A stretch of 12,795 nt of DNA from an uncultured Veillonellaceae bacterium (GCA_900556745.1 USPU01000021.1:1-12795), one strand, 5' to 3'; shown: positions 1 through 6,770, numbered from the stretch's first letter. Numbers and translations are program-made. Notes: generated from the letters alone by a model not told the origin.

Positions 1-605
1 CCCGCCATGAACGGATTGTCTTCGACCGGATTGCAGAACGCTACGAGTTTGGCGCAGCCCAAAGCGTCATTGTCGGCTGTCAAAGCGGCCGTTTTTTTGA
101 TGATTTCGCCGATTTGCCGCACGGCGTCCATATTAATGCCCGATTTCGTGGAGCCGATGCCGATGGAGGAGCAAACGCGATCGGTGGTCGCCAGCGCTTC
201 CGGAACGGAATCGAGTAAAATCTGATCGCCGCGCGTGATGCCGTTTTGCACGAGCGCGGAAAAACCGCCGATAAAATCAATGCCGCATGTTTTCGCGGCG
301 CGATCCAAGGCCTGCGCGACCGGCACATAGTCGGTCAGGTCGCTCGCTTCCGCGACGAGCGAAATCGGCGTGACGGCGACGCGCTTGTTGATGATCGGCA
401 CGCCGTATTCACGGGAAATGGCTTCCGCGGTCGGAACGAGATTTTCCGCGACGCGACAAATGTGATCGTAGATTTTTTGGCACATTGCTTCGCCGTTACG
501 GTCGATGCAGCCGCGCAGGGAAACGCCGAGCGTGACGGTGCGCACGTCCAGACGGTTCTCCTCAAACATGCGGCGAGTGGCTAAAATATCTTCAATATCC
601 AGCAT
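1..605 (-). CDS. UPF0210 / PFL (DUF711) family protein, 3' end outside window
   Basis: N-terminal 201 residues of a protein that continues past the left edge. It reads [16 protein letters not shown], then [16 protein letters not shown], a [16 protein letters not shown] segment and a glycine-rich [12 protein letters not shown] segment, which I recognise as the conserved start of the UPF0210/DUF711 family (members are usually about 450 residues). The biochemical function of the family is not established. Although members are sometimes labelled PFL-like, no glycyl-radical motif is visible here. The start at 605 is set by the ribosome site AGGAGG, 5 nt upstream of the ATG. The gene follows the ACT-domain gene by 8 nt, so the two are almost certainly co-transcribed. 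This pairing is common in Firmicutes and suggests that the ACT protein senses a ligand, perhaps an amino acid, for its partner. The family call is firm, the role unknown. Confidence 0.9.
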   Translation of the reverse strand, partial: MLDIEDILATRRMFEENRLDVRTVTLGVSLRGCIDRNGEAMCQKIYDHICRVAENLVPTAEAISREYGVPIINKRVAVTPISLVAEASDLTDYVPVAQALDRAAKTCGIDFIGGFSALVQNGITRGDQILLDSVPEALATTDRVCSSIGIGSTKSGINMDAVRQIGEIIKKTAALTADNDALGCAKLVAFCNPVEDNPFMA

Positions 606-613
606 AGAACCTC

Positions 614-886
614 CTACACGCGGTGCATTTTATAAAACACATCGGCGAGTTGCGCGCGAATATCCAGCCCCATGCTTTCACCGAGCTCCGCGAACTGTTT
701 TTGCAAGGTTTGCATATCCAGTTCCGCATCCGTCATGTCGCCCATCAACACCATGTTGAAGAAACCGTCTAAAATGGTTTGATTGATCGACAATACATTG
801 ATTTTTTGTTCGGCGAGCACTTTGGTGACCGCCGCGATGATGCCGACGCGATCCGCGCCGAGCACCGTTATCACTACCCGTTTCAT
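614..886 (-). CDS. UPF0237 ACT-domain protein
   Basis: A 90-residue protein made of a single ACT domain and a short C-terminal helical part, the usual size for UPF0237. It opens [20 protein letters not shown], the beta-alpha start of an ACT domain with the GxDRxGI ligand-loop signature, and goes on with [20 protein letters not shown] and a NMVLMGDM strand. ACT domains bind small ligands, typically amino acids; GcvR of E. coli is a distant relative. The reading frame is open upstream to 1033, but that extension would cross the promoter. The ATG at 886 has AGGAGG placed 5 nt ahead and gives the family length. It is first in a two-gene unit with the UPF0210 gene. Ligand and role are unknown. Confidence 0.9.
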   Translation of the reverse strand: MKRVVITVLGADRVGIIAAVTKVLAEQKINVLSINQTILDGFFNMVLMGDMTDAELDMQTLQKQFAELGESMGLDIRAQLADVFYKMHRV

Positions 887-913
887 CGCAGTCCTCCTCA
901 TAAATTTTTGTTT

Positions 914-922
914 ATTATAGCA
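914..922 (-). promoter_or_regulatory. Extended -10 promoter for the ACT/UPF0210 unit
   Basis: On the minus strand this reads TGCTATAAT, a perfect -10 hexamer preceded by the TGn extension. The hexamer ends 27 nt before the start codon of the ACT gene. No good -35 hexamer lies at the usual distance (CTCGGA at 17 nt), as expected of an extended -10 promoter. Position fits; not experimentally known. Confidence 0.65.
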
Positions 923-972
923 CAGCGCGAGGAGTATCCGAGCGATGATATGTAAAATAAAAGGTTTGTGTT

Positions 973-1002
973 TTGACAAACGTTCGGTGAGTTTCATACA
1001 AT
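973..1002 (+). promoter_or_regulatory. Sigma-70-type promoter for the xth operon
   Basis: TTGACA (973-978) and TACAAT (997-1002) are separated by 18 nt, a near-consensus housekeeping promoter. Transcription would start near 1009, leaving a very short leader with AAAGGAGGG (1016-1023) ahead of the ATG at 1028. It is back to back with the minus-strand promoter of the ACT gene. Confidence 0.75.
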
Positions 1003-1027
1003 AGAACGGACAGTAAAGGAGGGTTTC

Positions 1028-1789
1028 ATGCATTACGTATCTTGGAATGTAAACGGTTTACGCGCGGCTGTGCGTAAAGGTTTTATGGAACGATTCGATG
1101 AATTCGCCGCGGACGCGGTTTGTCTGCAGGAGACGAAAATGCAGCCGCACCAAATGGAATTGGATTTGCCGGGCTACTATCAGTTTTGGAACAGCGCCGT
1201 CAAAAAAGGTTACAGCGGCACCGCCATTTTCACGAAACATGAACCGTTGCATGTATCGTACGGGATCGCGATCGAAGAGCATGATCAGGAGGGGCGCGTG
1301 ATTACGCTCGAATATCCGGATCATTACCTCGTCACCTGCTATACGCCGAACAGTCAGCGGGAGCTTACGCGGCTCGACTACCGCATGACGTGGGAAGATG
1401 CGTTTCGCGCGTATTTGTTGGCGTTGAATGAGGAGAAGCCGGTCGTGTTGTGCGGCGATTTGAATGTGGCGCATAAAGAAATCGATTTGAAAAATCCGAA
1501 GACGAATCGTCGGAACGCGGGTTTCACCGATGAAGAGCGAGGGATGATGACGAAGTTGCTGGACGCCGGTTTTACCGATTCGTTCCGTTATCTGTATCCG
1601 GACGCGGTCGACGCGTACACGTGGTGGAGTTATTTCGCGAAATCGCGCGAACGCAATGTCGGGTGGAGAATTGACTATTTCCTGGTGTCGGATCGTCTGG
1701 CGCCGAAGATTCAGGAAGCGCGGATTTATCCCGAAGTCATGGGCAGCGACCACTGCCCGGTCGATATAGTGTTGGATTTGGGCCGTTGA
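1028..1789 (+). CDS. xth: Exodeoxyribonuclease III (AP endonuclease)
   Basis: A 253-residue member of the exonuclease-endonuclease-phosphatase (EEP) fold, full length for bacterial ExoIII/ExoA. It nicks DNA 5' of abasic sites and degrades one strand 3' to 5' in base-excision repair. Metal and catalytic motifs are present in order: WNVNG with Asn7, LQETK with Glu35, YTPNS with Tyr105, GDLN with Asp144 and Asn146, and the C-terminal GSDHCP with Asp241-His242. WRIDYFLVS near residue 213 is also typical. The ATG at 1028 follows AAAGGAGGG. Its TGA overlaps the TTG alternative start of the next gene, so the downstream glycosyltransferase and the uracil-DNA glycosylase relative at 3420 are probably read from the same message. 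Two repair genes in one unit make functional sense. Confidence 0.96.
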   Translation: MHYVSWNVNGLRAAVRKGFMERFDEFAADAVCLQETKMQPHQMELDLPGYYQFWNSAVKKGYSGTAIFTKHEPLHVSYGIAIEEHDQEGRVITLEYPDHYLVTCYTPNSQRELTRLDYRMTWEDAFRAYLLALNEEKPVVLCGDLNVAHKEIDLKNPKTNRRNAGFTDEERGMMTKLLDAGFTDSFRYLYPDAVDAYTWWSYFAKSRERNVGWRIDYFLVSDRLAPKIQEARIYPEVMGSDHCPVDIVLDLGR

Positions 1790-1806
1790 GCGGGGCGCTG
1801 ACTTTG

Positions 1807-3420
1807 ATGAATGGATCATTGTGGCGCAAGTACGGCGGTCTGTTTCTGCTGGCGCTGATTACGTTGTGCGCGTTTAATTGGAATTTGCCGATGACGGATC
1901 CGGTAGAGTCCAATTACGCTTTGACGGCGAAAGAAATGGTGCTGGCGGGCAACTGGATATCGCCGCAGATTTACGGTCATTACTGGTTTGATAAACCGAT
2001 TTTCGCGTATTGGTTGCTGGAAATTTCCTACAAGTTGTTCGGGTTCGGCGATTTCGCGTCGCGCTTGCCCGGCGCGGTCATGGGAGCGGCGACGGTCGTG
2101 ATGACGGGCGTTTTGGGCGAATGTTTTTGGCGGCGCAAAGACGCGTACTGGTACAGCGGTTTGTTTTTGCTGACGACATTTGCGTTTTGGGTGCTCAGCC
2201 GCGGCGTGGTCACGGATCCGGCGCTGCTTTTGTGGACGGCGGTGACGATGTACGGCGCGTATCGCGGTTTGACGGAAAATTCGCGTCGCTGCATGATGCT
2301 CGCGTACGCGGGCGCGGGGTTGGCCGTGCTTACCAAAGGGCCGGTGGGACTTGTGCTGCCGGGCTTGATTTTATTGGTCTGGCTTGCCGTGACGCCCGCC
2401 GCGCGCCGCTGGAAACGCCTGTTTGATCCGGCGGGCATCGCCGTATTTTTCCTCGTGTCGGCGCCCTGGTACGTGACGATGTACATGACGCACGGCGCGG
2501 ATTTTATTCAGGGTTTCCTGGGTCTGCATAATATTACGCGGGCCACGGTTTCCGAACATCCCGAGGATAATCACTGGTATTATTACTTGCTGGTTTTGCC
2601 GCTTTCGGCGTTGCCGTGGACGCCGTTGGCGTTGCGGGAAATCGTTCGCGCGCGTTGGGAAACGTCGGCGGCGTATCGTTTTTGCGTGGTTTGGGTTGTA
2701 GTTTCGGTGCTCTTTTACACGGCGATGGCGACCAAGTACATCACGTATACGTACATCGCGATTTTGCCGCTGGTGTTGCTCGCGGTACGCGCCTGGCTGT
2801 ACGCGGTTGACAGCGGCCGCAACAAATATAACGCGTGGCTCACGGCGCCCGCTTTTTTCATGACGGCCTTGTATCTCGGCGTGATGGCCTATCTTAATCG
2901 CATGCTGATCGGCTTGGCCGCCGTGCTTTTGATTTTCTTCGCGTACACGTTGTGGCGCAGTCGTCGTAACGGTTCCCGCGCGGGCCGTTTCGCGCGGGTC
3001 GCTTGGATGCTGGTGATCGCCTCCCTTTTGCTGACGGCGGAAGGATTGCCGTCGGTACTGCGTGATCGGAGCACGGAAGAACTCGCGTCGGCATGGGCGG
3101 CGGAACCGGGCGTTCATTACTGCTACCGCGCGTACACGACCTCGTTCCCGTTTTATACGGGGATCGTGCCGATTTTTGCCGATCGCGACGAAGAGAGAAA
3201 TGCGGTGTGGGCGGGTAAGTACACGATGCCGCAGATGACGGAGGAAGAGTTCATGGTGGTGCTGGCGCGCGGTGAGGAAGTGACGCTGTTGGTGCCGCGT
3301 TCGCAACGCAAACACTTTGTCAATGAACCGTACGCGCCTCTTTTGCAGTTGAAAGAAAGTTTTCACTCCGGTGATATTTACGTGAATACGGCTTCGTTAC
3401 GAAGTCCGACGGAGGGATAA
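1807..3420 (+). CDS. ArnT-like (GT83/PMT superfamily) membrane glycosyltransferase
   Basis: A 537-residue polytopic inner-membrane protein. The first hydrophobic helix (about residues 10-30) leads into DPVESNYALTAKEM and then WISPQIYGHYWFDKPIFAYW. This is the periplasmic loop signature of ArnT-type GT-C enzymes, which use undecaprenyl-phosphate sugars to modify lipid A or other envelope acceptors; Asp31 corresponds to the catalytic acidic position. About ten more hydrophobic segments follow, then a soluble C-terminal domain from about residue 415 containing FYTG and LLVP, as in ArnT. Donor and acceptor cannot be told from the sequence. The start is uncertain: ATG at 1807 has only a weak GGGG site 11 nt upstream, while the in-frame TTG at 1786 would overlap the xth stop and add 7 residues. 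I prefer ATG because the added residues are not membrane-like. The stop overlaps the next start by 1 nt. Confidence 0.88.
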   Translation: MNGSLWRKYGGLFLLALITLCAFNWNLPMTDPVESNYALTAKEMVLAGNWISPQIYGHYWFDKPIFAYWLLEISYKLFGFGDFASRLPGAVMGAATVVMTGVLGECFWRRKDAYWYSGLFLLTTFAFWVLSRGVVTDPALLLWTAVTMYGAYRGLTENSRRCMMLAYAGAGLAVLTKGPVGLVLPGLILLVWLAVTPAARRWKRLFDPAGIAVFFLVSAPWYVTMYMTHGADFIQGFLGLHNITRATVSEHPEDNHWYYYLLVLPLSALPWTPLALREIVRARWETSAAYRFCVVWVVVSVLFYTAMATKYITYTYIAILPLVLLAVRAWLYAVDSGRNKYNAWLTAPAFFMTALYLGVMAYLNRMLIGLAAVLLIFFAYTLWRSRRNGSRAGRFARVAWMLVIASLLLTAEGLPSVLRDRSTEELASAWAAEPGVHYCYRAYTTSFPFYTGIVPIFADRDEERNAVWAGKYTMPQMTEEEFMVVLARGEEVTLLVPRSQRKHFVNEPYAPLLQLKESFHSGDIYVNTASLRSPTEG

Positions 3421-4109
3421 TGGAGACAGATATCGACGCGCTGCTTGAAGATTTGCGCGCGTATACGAGCCCAAATGTCGCGAATCCCTGGCGCGAACAG
3501 GACGAGACGGAGCTCGATTTGCCGGGCGCGGCGGCGCGACGGCGCGACTACCTGCGCCGCTACCTGGCGGCGCGGCCCGCGCCGCGCGTGTTGTTGCTGG
3601 CGGAGGCGGCGGGCTATCAGGGTTGTCGCTTTTCCGGGATCGCGCTGACCTGCGAACGCATGCTTTTGGGACACCATAAACGTGTCGGCCCGCAGGATGT
3701 TTTTCTGATGCCGGAGACGGTCGAACGCACGTCGCGCGTGACGGACGAAATGCCGAACACGCGTGCCCGACTCGGCTATAACGAACCGACGGATACCATG
3801 GTGTGGCAGGCGGCATTGGACGCGGGACTGCGGCCGGAATCGTTTTTACTTTGGAATATTTTTCCGTTTCATCCGCATCCGGCGACGAATCCTCTCGCCA
3901 ATCGCACGCCGCAGGAGGCGGAACTCGCCGCGGGATTGACGTTCGCGCGACGGATCATCGACATGTATCGGCCGCCGCTGATTTTCGCGATCGGGCGCAA
4001 AGCGCAACAGATGCTCGCGCAGGGCGGTATTCCAAGCGTCGCGTTACGCCATCCGGCGAACGGCGGCGCGACCGAATTTCGGCGCGGCTTTCAGCAAGCC
4101 ATCCAATAA
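3420..4109 (+). CDS. Uracil-DNA glycosylase superfamily protein
   Basis: A 229-residue protein of the UDG fold. Near residue 57 it has VLLLAEAAGYQGCRFSGI, which aligns with the motif I region GEAPGYxGCRxTGxPFT of a Firmicute-type UDG family as I remember it. WNIFPFHPH follows at 145, and the motif II-like segment LRHPANGG lies at 209-216, where the His of the usual HPS motif is kept (His211). These enzymes remove uracil from DNA. NTR (113-115) is also typical. Motif I is altered (AEAAG instead of GEAPG), so activity or specificity may differ. No cluster of four cysteines is present, so it is not an obvious iron-sulfur family 4 or 5 enzyme. The ATG overlaps the upstream stop by 1 nt and has GGAGGG just ahead. 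Co-transcription with exonuclease III, which acts on the abasic sites it would leave, supports a base-excision repair role. Confidence 0.8.
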   Translation: METDIDALLEDLRAYTSPNVANPWREQDETELDLPGAAARRRDYLRRYLAARPAPRVLLLAEAAGYQGCRFSGIALTCERMLLGHHKRVGPQDVFLMPETVERTSRVTDEMPNTRARLGYNEPTDTMVWQAALDAGLRPESFLLWNIFPFHPHPATNPLANRTPQEAELAAGLTFARRIIDMYRPPLIFAIGRKAQQMLAQGGIPSVALRHPANGGATEFRRGFQQAIQ

Positions 4110-4136
4110 AAAAACACCTCAGCGAGGTGTTTTTTT
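4108..4136. terminator. Bidirectional intrinsic terminator
   Basis: A perfect 13-bp inverted repeat, seven A then CACCTC, a 3-nt AGC loop, then GAGGTG and seven T. Because the A and T runs flank the stem it can end transcription from both sides: the xth operon on the plus strand and the RLP-larE operon on the minus strand. The larE stop codon (4119-4121) lies inside the hairpin and the UDG-like gene ends at 4109. Confidence 0.92.
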
Positions 4137-4946
4137 GTTGTCGTCATGATCATAGCGACCGCTTCGGTAACCGTCAGGGGCGAATTGCACAGCCGCGATA
4201 CCGAATTGACGAACGCATTGTAATAATTTTTGTTTGCGCTTCGCGGAGAGGCGCGCCAGTCGTTCGGCATCCGCTTCAATCGTCGCGGCGTGACCGTCAT
4301 AGCGCAACCGCAGCGGTTCGCCCAACACGGCGCGCAAAAGAGTTTCCATTACCGCGACTTTACGCAATGTCTGCGCGTCGAGCTTGGTTCCGTACGGAAA
4401 GCGGGTAGCGAGACAGGGAGCGGCCGGTTTATCCCAAATGGGCAGACCGAGATGACGGGCGACATCGCGGATGTCCGCTTTCGTAAAGTTCGCGCCGAGG
4501 TAAGGTGAAACGACGGGCAGTTCCCGCAGCGCTCGCAAGCCCGGCCGGTATTGACCGAGATCGTCGATATTGCTGCCTTCCCAGACCGCCCGGTAACCGT
4601 GCGTGCGCGCATATTCCAGCAGGGCGGCAAAGCGACGATACTTGCAATGGTAGCAGCGATCCGGCGCGTTTTGCGCGACGGCGCCACAGTCGAGATCCGG
4701 CGTCGGCCATTCCATGTGGCGGATGCCGTGGCTTGCAGCAAAGTGGCGGGCCGCGATGCGCTCCGCCGGCGGGAGCAGCGGACTCACGCAGGTGACGGCG
4801 AGCAAATGGTCGCCGAGCATTTGCTGACCGAGGTACGCGAGTAACGAAGAATCGATGCCGCCCGAATAGGCGAGCACGACGCGTTCGTCGGCTTTTAACA
4901 GTCGGCGCAGTCGCGTCAGTTTAACGAGCGTTTCCGGCGTGAGCAT
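4119..4946 (-). CDS. larE: LarE-type ATP-dependent sacrificial sulfur transferase (PP-loop)
   Basis: A 275-residue PP-loop ATP pyrophosphatase of LarE length. The ATP-binding motif SGGIDSS is at residues 28-34. DRCYHCKYR (97-105), EGSNIDDLGQYRPGLRAL (123-140) and WDKPAAPCLATRFPYG (171-186) are the LarE signatures. Cys178 corresponds to the Cys176 that Lactiplantibacillus plantarum LarE gives up as its sulfur donor; some other LarE proteins are reported to carry an iron-sulfur cluster instead. LarE normally inserts sulfur into the pyridinium dinucleotide precursor of the nickel-pincer cofactor of lactate racemase, after LarB and before LarC, but neither lies in this window. The ATG at 4946 lies inside the end of the RLP gene (26-nt overlap), so translation is probably coupled. 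A longer reading frame from 5045 is only overlap. The last codons lie in the terminator hairpin. The family call is firm, the substrate uncertain. Confidence 0.88.
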   Translation of the reverse strand: MLTPETLVKLTRLRRLLKADERVVLAYSGGIDSSLLAYLGQQMLGDHLLAVTCVSPLLPPAERIAARHFAASHGIRHMEWPTPDLDCGAVAQNAPDRCYHCKYRRFAALLEYARTHGYRAVWEGSNIDDLGQYRPGLRALRELPVVSPYLGANFTKADIRDVARHLGLPIWDKPAAPCLATRFPYGTKLDAQTLRKVAVMETLLRAVLGEPLRLRYDGHAATIEADAERLARLSAKRKQKLLQCVRQFGIAAVQFAPDGYRSGRYDHDDNKKTPR

Positions 4947-6075
4947 AGATCGTTTCGACTCCTGCCAAGAAGCGGCGCGTGTTCTGTTCGATATCGGGAC
5001 TTTCACGGAACAGCGCTCCGCCGACGAGGTACATAATATCGTCACCGTAGAGTTCCGATAATTCGGTGATCGCGTCGAGCGTCATGCCGCCGCCGATGGC
5101 GGGCAACAGCGGGCGGCAATTTCCCCACGCGCAGAGCGCGCCGTCACGGCTCGCCAAACACGCGTCATTGCGCACGCCGAAACGGCCGCCGCCGCCCACG
5201 ACGATGACGCTGTCGGCGCCGGCCAAGCGCGGAAACAAACCGTTATAGACGAAGGGGGAAACCACCGGTCGCGGACCGCGCACCATCGGGCCGCTCCAGG
5301 ACGGGTGGCAGACAATGGGCAAGGTGAAATCGGGATGATTCGCGAGTTCGTGCACGCTGCCCCAACCGGTCAAGGCCGGCGCTACCATGATGCCGTTCGC
5401 GCCGAGCTCCTGCGCGCACAGCGCGCGTTCGATCAATTCCGCGCCGGCGCTTGTGATATTCGGCAAGTACGCCGTGTGGTGACCGGCTTGCGCGTTGGCG
5501 TTCGCGACCGCGTCGACGCATGCCGTCACGCGTTCCCGAAAAGGAGAAAATTTTTGATTATGCAGGCTGTGGTCGTCTTTTATCACCGCCACGCCCGCGC
5601 GGGCGAAGGCGCTCGCCATGGCGGCGAATTCGCGGCTGCTGTGACCGATGGGTTTGAGCACCGCCATCACCAACGGTCCGGCGGGTATCTGCCAATAGTC
5701 GCGCAAACCGTTAAGACCGTAGCGCGGACCGGGATATTCGGCGGCGAGTTCCGGACTCAATGTGAAATCCAGCAAGCGCGTCTTGATTTGCAATGAGGAA
5801 TTGCCGTATACCATATTCAAAAGCTGTAAAAACTCACCCTGCACCGCTTCGGCGGGATAGCTGAGCGTGACTTTCCATTCCGTTTCATTAAACGGTTCAA
5901 GGGCTTCGATGCGGCCGGTCATTTCGTCGGCGTACCAGGTGCCTTCCACCAATTCGTAGGGATATTCAATCGTCTGTTCGACGGCGAGATTCTGAGCGAG
6001 CTGCTCCGCTTCGGCGCGATCGTTCGCGGTGACGGCGTATACGGCCTGCCAGCGGGGAAGAGATAAATTCGTCAT
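4921..6075 (-). CDS. RuBisCO-like protein (form IV, RLP)
   Basis: A 384-residue RuBisCO large-chain homologue with the N-terminal domain (about 1-120) and the C-terminal barrel. YGNSSL (90-95) and GPRYGLNGLR (116-125) are typical. Barrel motifs: VLKPIG keeps the proton-abstracting lysine (Lys141); VIKDDH keeps the carbamylated-type lysine (Lys166) and Asp168 but has His169 where RuBisCO has Glu; CHPSWSG has His257; glycine-rich phosphate loops occur at 294-297, 328-330 and 352-353. The loop-6 lysine and its preceding histidine are replaced by GGGGRFG, so it cannot be a carboxylase. Known RLPs act as enolases or isomerases, mostly in methionine salvage or sugar-acid pathways; the reaction here is unknown. 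The start is set by AAGGAGG 6 nt before the ATG. It is first in a unit with larE and divergent from tpx. Confidence 0.88.
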   Translation of the reverse strand: MTNLSLPRWQAVYAVTANDRAEAEQLAQNLAVEQTIEYPYELVEGTWYADEMTGRIEALEPFNETEWKVTLSYPAEAVQGEFLQLLNMVYGNSSLQIKTRLLDFTLSPELAAEYPGPRYGLNGLRDYWQIPAGPLVMAVLKPIGHSSREFAAMASAFARAGVAVIKDDHSLHNQKFSPFRERVTACVDAVANANAQAGHHTAYLPNITSAGAELIERALCAQELGANGIMVAPALTGWGSVHELANHPDFTLPIVCHPSWSGPMVRGPRPVVSPFVYNGLFPRLAGADSVIVVGGGGRFGVRNDACLASRDGALCAWGNCRPLLPAIGGGMTLDAITELSELYGDDIMYLVGGALFRESPDIEQNTRRFLAGVETIYAHAGNAR

Positions 6076-6097
6076 AAAGACCTCCTTTATTGCCACT

Positions 6098-6106
6098 ATC
6101 TTATCA
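6098..6106 (-). promoter_or_regulatory. Extended -10 promoter for the RLP-larE unit
   Basis: On the minus strand this reads TGATAAGAT, an extended -10 element 22 nt ahead of the RLP start codon, giving a leader of about 16 nt that holds the ribosome site. There is no recognisable -35 hexamer; the position where it would lie overlaps the tpx promoter. Confidence 0.5.
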
Positions 6107-6129
6107 CGGATGAAGAGGTGCACGTGATA
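6102..6129. repeat. Inverted repeat covering both divergent -10 regions
   Basis: TATCACG (6102-6108) and CGTGATA (6123-6129) form a perfect 7-bp inverted repeat with 14 nt between arms. Arm centres are 21 bp apart, two helical turns. The repeat arises because both promoters carry CGTGATA in their extended -10. It may simply be two similar promoters, or an operator for a dimeric regulator acting on both genes. Confidence 0.55.
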
Positions 6130-6133
6130 TAAT
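6125..6133 (+). promoter_or_regulatory. Extended -10 promoter for tpx
   Basis: TGATATAAT, a perfect -10 hexamer (6128-6133) with TGn extension and no clear -35 hexamer. Transcription would start near 6140, giving a leader of about 40 nt. This also argues against the GTG at 6138 as a start codon for tpx. Confidence 0.65.
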
Positions 6134-6179
6134 ATAAGTGTACCGATTCATTTACATGTTATCTGAGGAGGAAAATATT

Positions 6180-6686
6180 ATGGAAAAACGCACTACCAAA
6201 TGGGATGGTCAGGAATTGGCGCTCGCCGGTAAGGAAATTAAAGTCGGTGATACCGCTCCGGACGCGACACTGGTCGCGCGGGATTTAACGGCTAAAAAAT
6301 TGTCGGACTGGAACGGCCAAATTAAAGTTCTCTTGGCGATGCCGTCGATGGATACGCCGGTTTGCCAAAACCAGGTTCGCCAGTTCAATAAAGACGCGGT
6401 CGATTTCGCCGATGACGTCGTTGTCATTGCGTTGAGCACGGACTTGCCGTTTGCGCAGGAACGTTTCTGCGCGGCGGAAGGATTGGATCGCGTGGTCACG
6501 CTTTCCGACCACAAGACGGCGGAATTCGGTGAAAAATACGGTTACCTCATTCCGGATCTGCGGCTGCTCTCGCGTGGTGTAGTAGTCGTCGATCGTGACA
6601 ATGTCGTACGCTACATCGAATACGTGCCGGAAGCCAATGATCAGGTTGACTTCGCAAAAGCGCTGGAAGCATTGAAAAAACTGTAA
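6180..6686 (+). CDS. tpx: Thiol peroxidase, atypical 2-Cys peroxiredoxin
   Basis: A 168-residue protein of full Tpx length. It reduces hydrogen peroxide and organic hydroperoxides, taking electrons from thioredoxin. The peroxidatic cysteine is Cys62 in PSMDTPVC, within the Thr-Pro-Val-Cys active-site motif. The resolving cysteine is Cys97 in RFCAAEG, the same pair as Cys61 and Cys95 of E. coli Tpx. The active-site arginine is in LLSRGVVVVD. The N-terminal WDGQELALAGKEIKVGDTAPD is also typical. The ATG at 6180 is chosen because it follows GAGGAGGA; an earlier in-frame GTG at 6138 sits on the predicted transcription start. The gene stands alone between its promoter and the hairpin at 6706-6735 and is divergent from the RLP gene, with which it may share control. 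Confidence 0.96.
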   Translation: MEKRTTKWDGQELALAGKEIKVGDTAPDATLVARDLTAKKLSDWNGQIKVLLAMPSMDTPVCQNQVRQFNKDAVDFADDVVVIALSTDLPFAQERFCAAEGLDRVVTLSDHKTAEFGEKYGYLIPDLRLLSRGVVVVDRDNVVRYIEYVPEANDQVDFAKALEALKKL

Positions 6687-6705
6687 AAATAGGACCGCAA
6701 AAAAT

Positions 6706-6735
6706 AAAAAGTCGCGCCCTGAGGTGCGGCTTTTT
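6706..6735 (+). terminator. Intrinsic terminator after tpx
   Basis: A 13-bp stem (AAAAAGTCGCGCC with GGTGCGGCTTTTT, including two G-T wobbles) around a CTGA loop, ending in a T run. It lies 19 nt past the tpx stop and ahead of the promoter of the next gene. Confidence 0.88.
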
Positions 6736-6741
6736 ATTACA

Positions 6742-6770
6742 TTGAAACATGCGCGCGCCTTTGCTATGAT
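6742..6770 (+). promoter_or_regulatory. Promoter of the aminotransferase gene
   Basis: TTGAAA (6742-6747) and TATGAT (6765-6770) with a 17-nt spacer and a TGC extension just before the -10. Transcription would begin near 6777, leaving a leader of about 26 nt with AAGGAGGG at 6791-6798. Confidence 0.75.

Noticed and set aside
887..1033. 49-residue N-terminal extension of the ACT-domain gene
   Set aside because: It would lie over both divergent promoters and upstream of the strong ribosome site at the ATG at 886; UPF0237 proteins are about 90 residues long.
1058..1819. A 253-codon minus-strand open frame across exonuclease III
   Set aside because: Mirror of a gene with all catalytic motifs; no family motif of its own and no ribosome site.
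2371..3366. A 331-codon open frame on the minus strand inside the ArnT-like gene
   Set aside because: Its product is Arg/His/Gln-rich with no recognisable domain, and it is antisense to a well-supported membrane protein. It arises from codon bias in GC-rich DNA.
3803..4408. A 201-codon plus-strand open frame running from the UDG-like gene into antisense larE
   Set aside because: It crosses a strong bidirectional terminator and overlaps two better-supported genes.
4947..5045. 33-residue N-terminal extension of larE into the RLP gene
   Set aside because: Encoded by another frame of RLP coding sequence; the ATG at 4946 gives normal LarE length and start.
6138..6179. GTG start at 6138 for tpx
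   Set aside because: It sits at the predicted transcription start and lacks a ribosome site, whereas the ATG at 6180 has GAGGAGGA and gives the usual Tpx N-terminus.
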